Virus record (IMG/VR): IMGVR_UViG_3300020165_003419
Coordinates: 1 to 64,000 of that record
Source of the DNA: a virus
DNA length: 64,000 nt
Reading direction: 5' to 3' (one strand)
The position numbers and the translations under genes are program-made. Shown here in pieces: positions 63,268-64,000 of this stretch (position 1 is its first letter; each line of letters starts with the position of its first letter). The notes under the pieces were generated by a model that saw nothing but the letters and a program-made list of their open reading frames with translations, searched no databases and was not told the origin of the DNA.

Positions 63268-64000
63268 TTTGTTCTCTCCCAAATATATTTTATGTCTTCT
63301 TCATTAAAAAATCTAGCTGAAGACTGTTGTGCTATCACCAAGCCATCGGCTGTTTTTGTTGATTTCCTTTCTTTTATGGACTGTTCAAGTTCGGATATAA
63401 TCTCTTTTGATATATGTGGTGTTAATTTAACAATATTGTTTTGTCCTTTTGTATAAAGCTCCAGATATGAATATAAATGTGGCTCGTTGGGATAGCTGTA
63501 GTTGTAATTTAATATAGTTGCGCCATCAAATCGTGCGCGATTATCATTCACAAGTTCAAAATCCCATGATGTCATATTGGGTCGTAGATATTTCAAAAAA
63601 TATTCTTTAGACCATATTGCTGGATGCAACGACATTCGGTACTCGATATGTTGAGCAAACTCAAGCAAGTTTTTGTTATCTTCAAAAGTTTTTGTGGCAC
63701 TTAAAGAAATACCGCCGCCAAGCATTGCTTTTTGTGCTTTCTTATTTATGAGTTGTTCTTCTAATTCAGCTATCTTATTGAGCGGCACTTGATTCATTAA
63801 GATGTGATCATCAAATATTAGAGCGAAGTATTCTTCTTTAACTTCTTTAAAGAATGGGATAAGGGCATTTGTCCACGTTTTGCCATAATCTTCTTGTGTA
63901 CCCACACAAGCAACATTTACGTTATCTGGCAACTCTTTTAATTCTAACACATCTTCATAGCCGACGATCGTTATGTCTTGATTCGGCCAATACTTGTTGA
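63264..64000 (-). CDS. glycan-associated protein of unknown family (N-terminus beyond window)
   Basis: The frame stays open to the window edge through GYEDVLELKELPDNVNVACV, so the GTG at 63948-63950 is not the start and the true start lies outside. The visible 245 residues include VGTQEDYGKTWTNALIPFF, a FALIFDDHILMNQV segment with a DDH motif, and AILNYNYSYPNE-like aromatic strands (TILNYNYSYPNEPHLY). The DDH and overall layout would suit a GT-A-type glycosyltransferase or an unrelated phage glycan protein. The C-terminal 30 residues are charged (QQSSARFFNEEDIKYIWERT). It continues the sugar block upstream. Confidence 0.6.
   Translation of the reverse strand, partial: NKYWPNQDITIVGYEDVLELKELPDNVNVACVGTQEDYGKTWTNALIPFFKEVKEEYFALIFDDHILMNQVPLNKIAELEEQLINKKAQKAMLGGGISLSATKTFEDNKNLLEFAQHIEYRMSLHPAIWSKEYFLKYLRPNMTSWDFELVNDNRARFDGATILNYNYSYPNEPHLYSYLELYTKGQNNIVKLTPHISKEIISELEQSIKERKSTKTADGLVIAQQSSARFFNEEDIKYIWERTK

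Noticed and set aside
63264-63950. Treating the GTG at 63948-63950 as the gene start
   Set aside because: The frame remains open to the end of the window with plausible protein sequence (GYEDV and before), so the start lies outside.
1-64000. tRNA genes, CRISPR arrays, insertion sequences, attachment sites
   Set aside because: I found no cloverleaf in any gap, no regularly spaced repeats, and no transposase or integrase; the gaps are too short for most of these.

Overview
The window is the interior of a large tailed-phage genome with a contractile (myovirus, T4-like superfamily) tail. The signs are a GPW/gp25-like baseplate protein (37836-38201), a gp6/J-like baseplate wedge protein (36025-37821), a T4 gp55-like late sigma factor (47273-47995), a fused gp47/gp46 (Mre11-Rad50) recombination nuclease (2361-5477) and a phage-type primase (6135-7073). 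Every gene I can support is on the minus strand, and many overlap by 1-44 bases, so the layout below is given in the direction of transcription, from high to low coordinates. The DNA is AT-rich (about 40% GC by eye). The LPS/O-antigen-type sugar genes point to a Gram-negative host; similarity to marine T4-like phages is my recollection and was not searched. No terminase, portal, capsid, polymerase or tRNA gene lies in the window, so the genome is clearly larger.

Region 1 (64000-48757): about 15 kb of surface-carbohydrate genes. They include nucleotide-sugar formation (RmlA, RmlB, a short UDP-sugar dehydrogenase, several SDR epimerases/reductases, a GDP-fucose-synthase-like enzyme), amination (one complete and one very short DegT-type aminotransferase), CMP-sugar activation (NeuA-like), a SIS-HAD fusion, methylation (FkbM and two class I methyltransferases), a B12-radical SAM enzyme, glycosyltransferases, and an Mpo1/DUF962 membrane protein. 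Together they look able to build one or more unusual deoxy/amino sugars and transfer them to a glycan.

Region 2 (48764-46974): small regulators, namely a short acidic protein, a zinc ribbon, a membrane-anchored small protein, the gp55-like sigma factor and a small helical protein, with nested overlaps. This block would turn on the virion genes that follow.

Region 3 (46987-8962): about 38 kb of virion genes. The order is a spike/peptidase protein with an M15 (VanY-like) domain, a second spike-like protein, a 2154-residue structural protein, gp25, gp6/J, a 519-residue protein, a 3906-residue LamG-containing giant, then ten further tail or adhesion proteins that include two paralogous families.

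Region 4 (8965-1): DNA metabolism and accessory genes: an HExxH membrane protein, a RuvC-like resolvase, a small membrane protein, a SlyD-type isomerase with a C-terminal SAP/HeH-like tail, then a strong terminator followed at once by a promoter, the primase, two small proteins, the recombination nuclease behind a textbook sigma70 promoter, a ParB-like-motif protein, another protein of the same leader family, and the start of an FtsZ/tubulin-like GTPase that runs out of the window. Four proteins here share a 14-residue leader ending in hydrophobic-x-Glu, which I read as a possible capsid-targeting propeptide.
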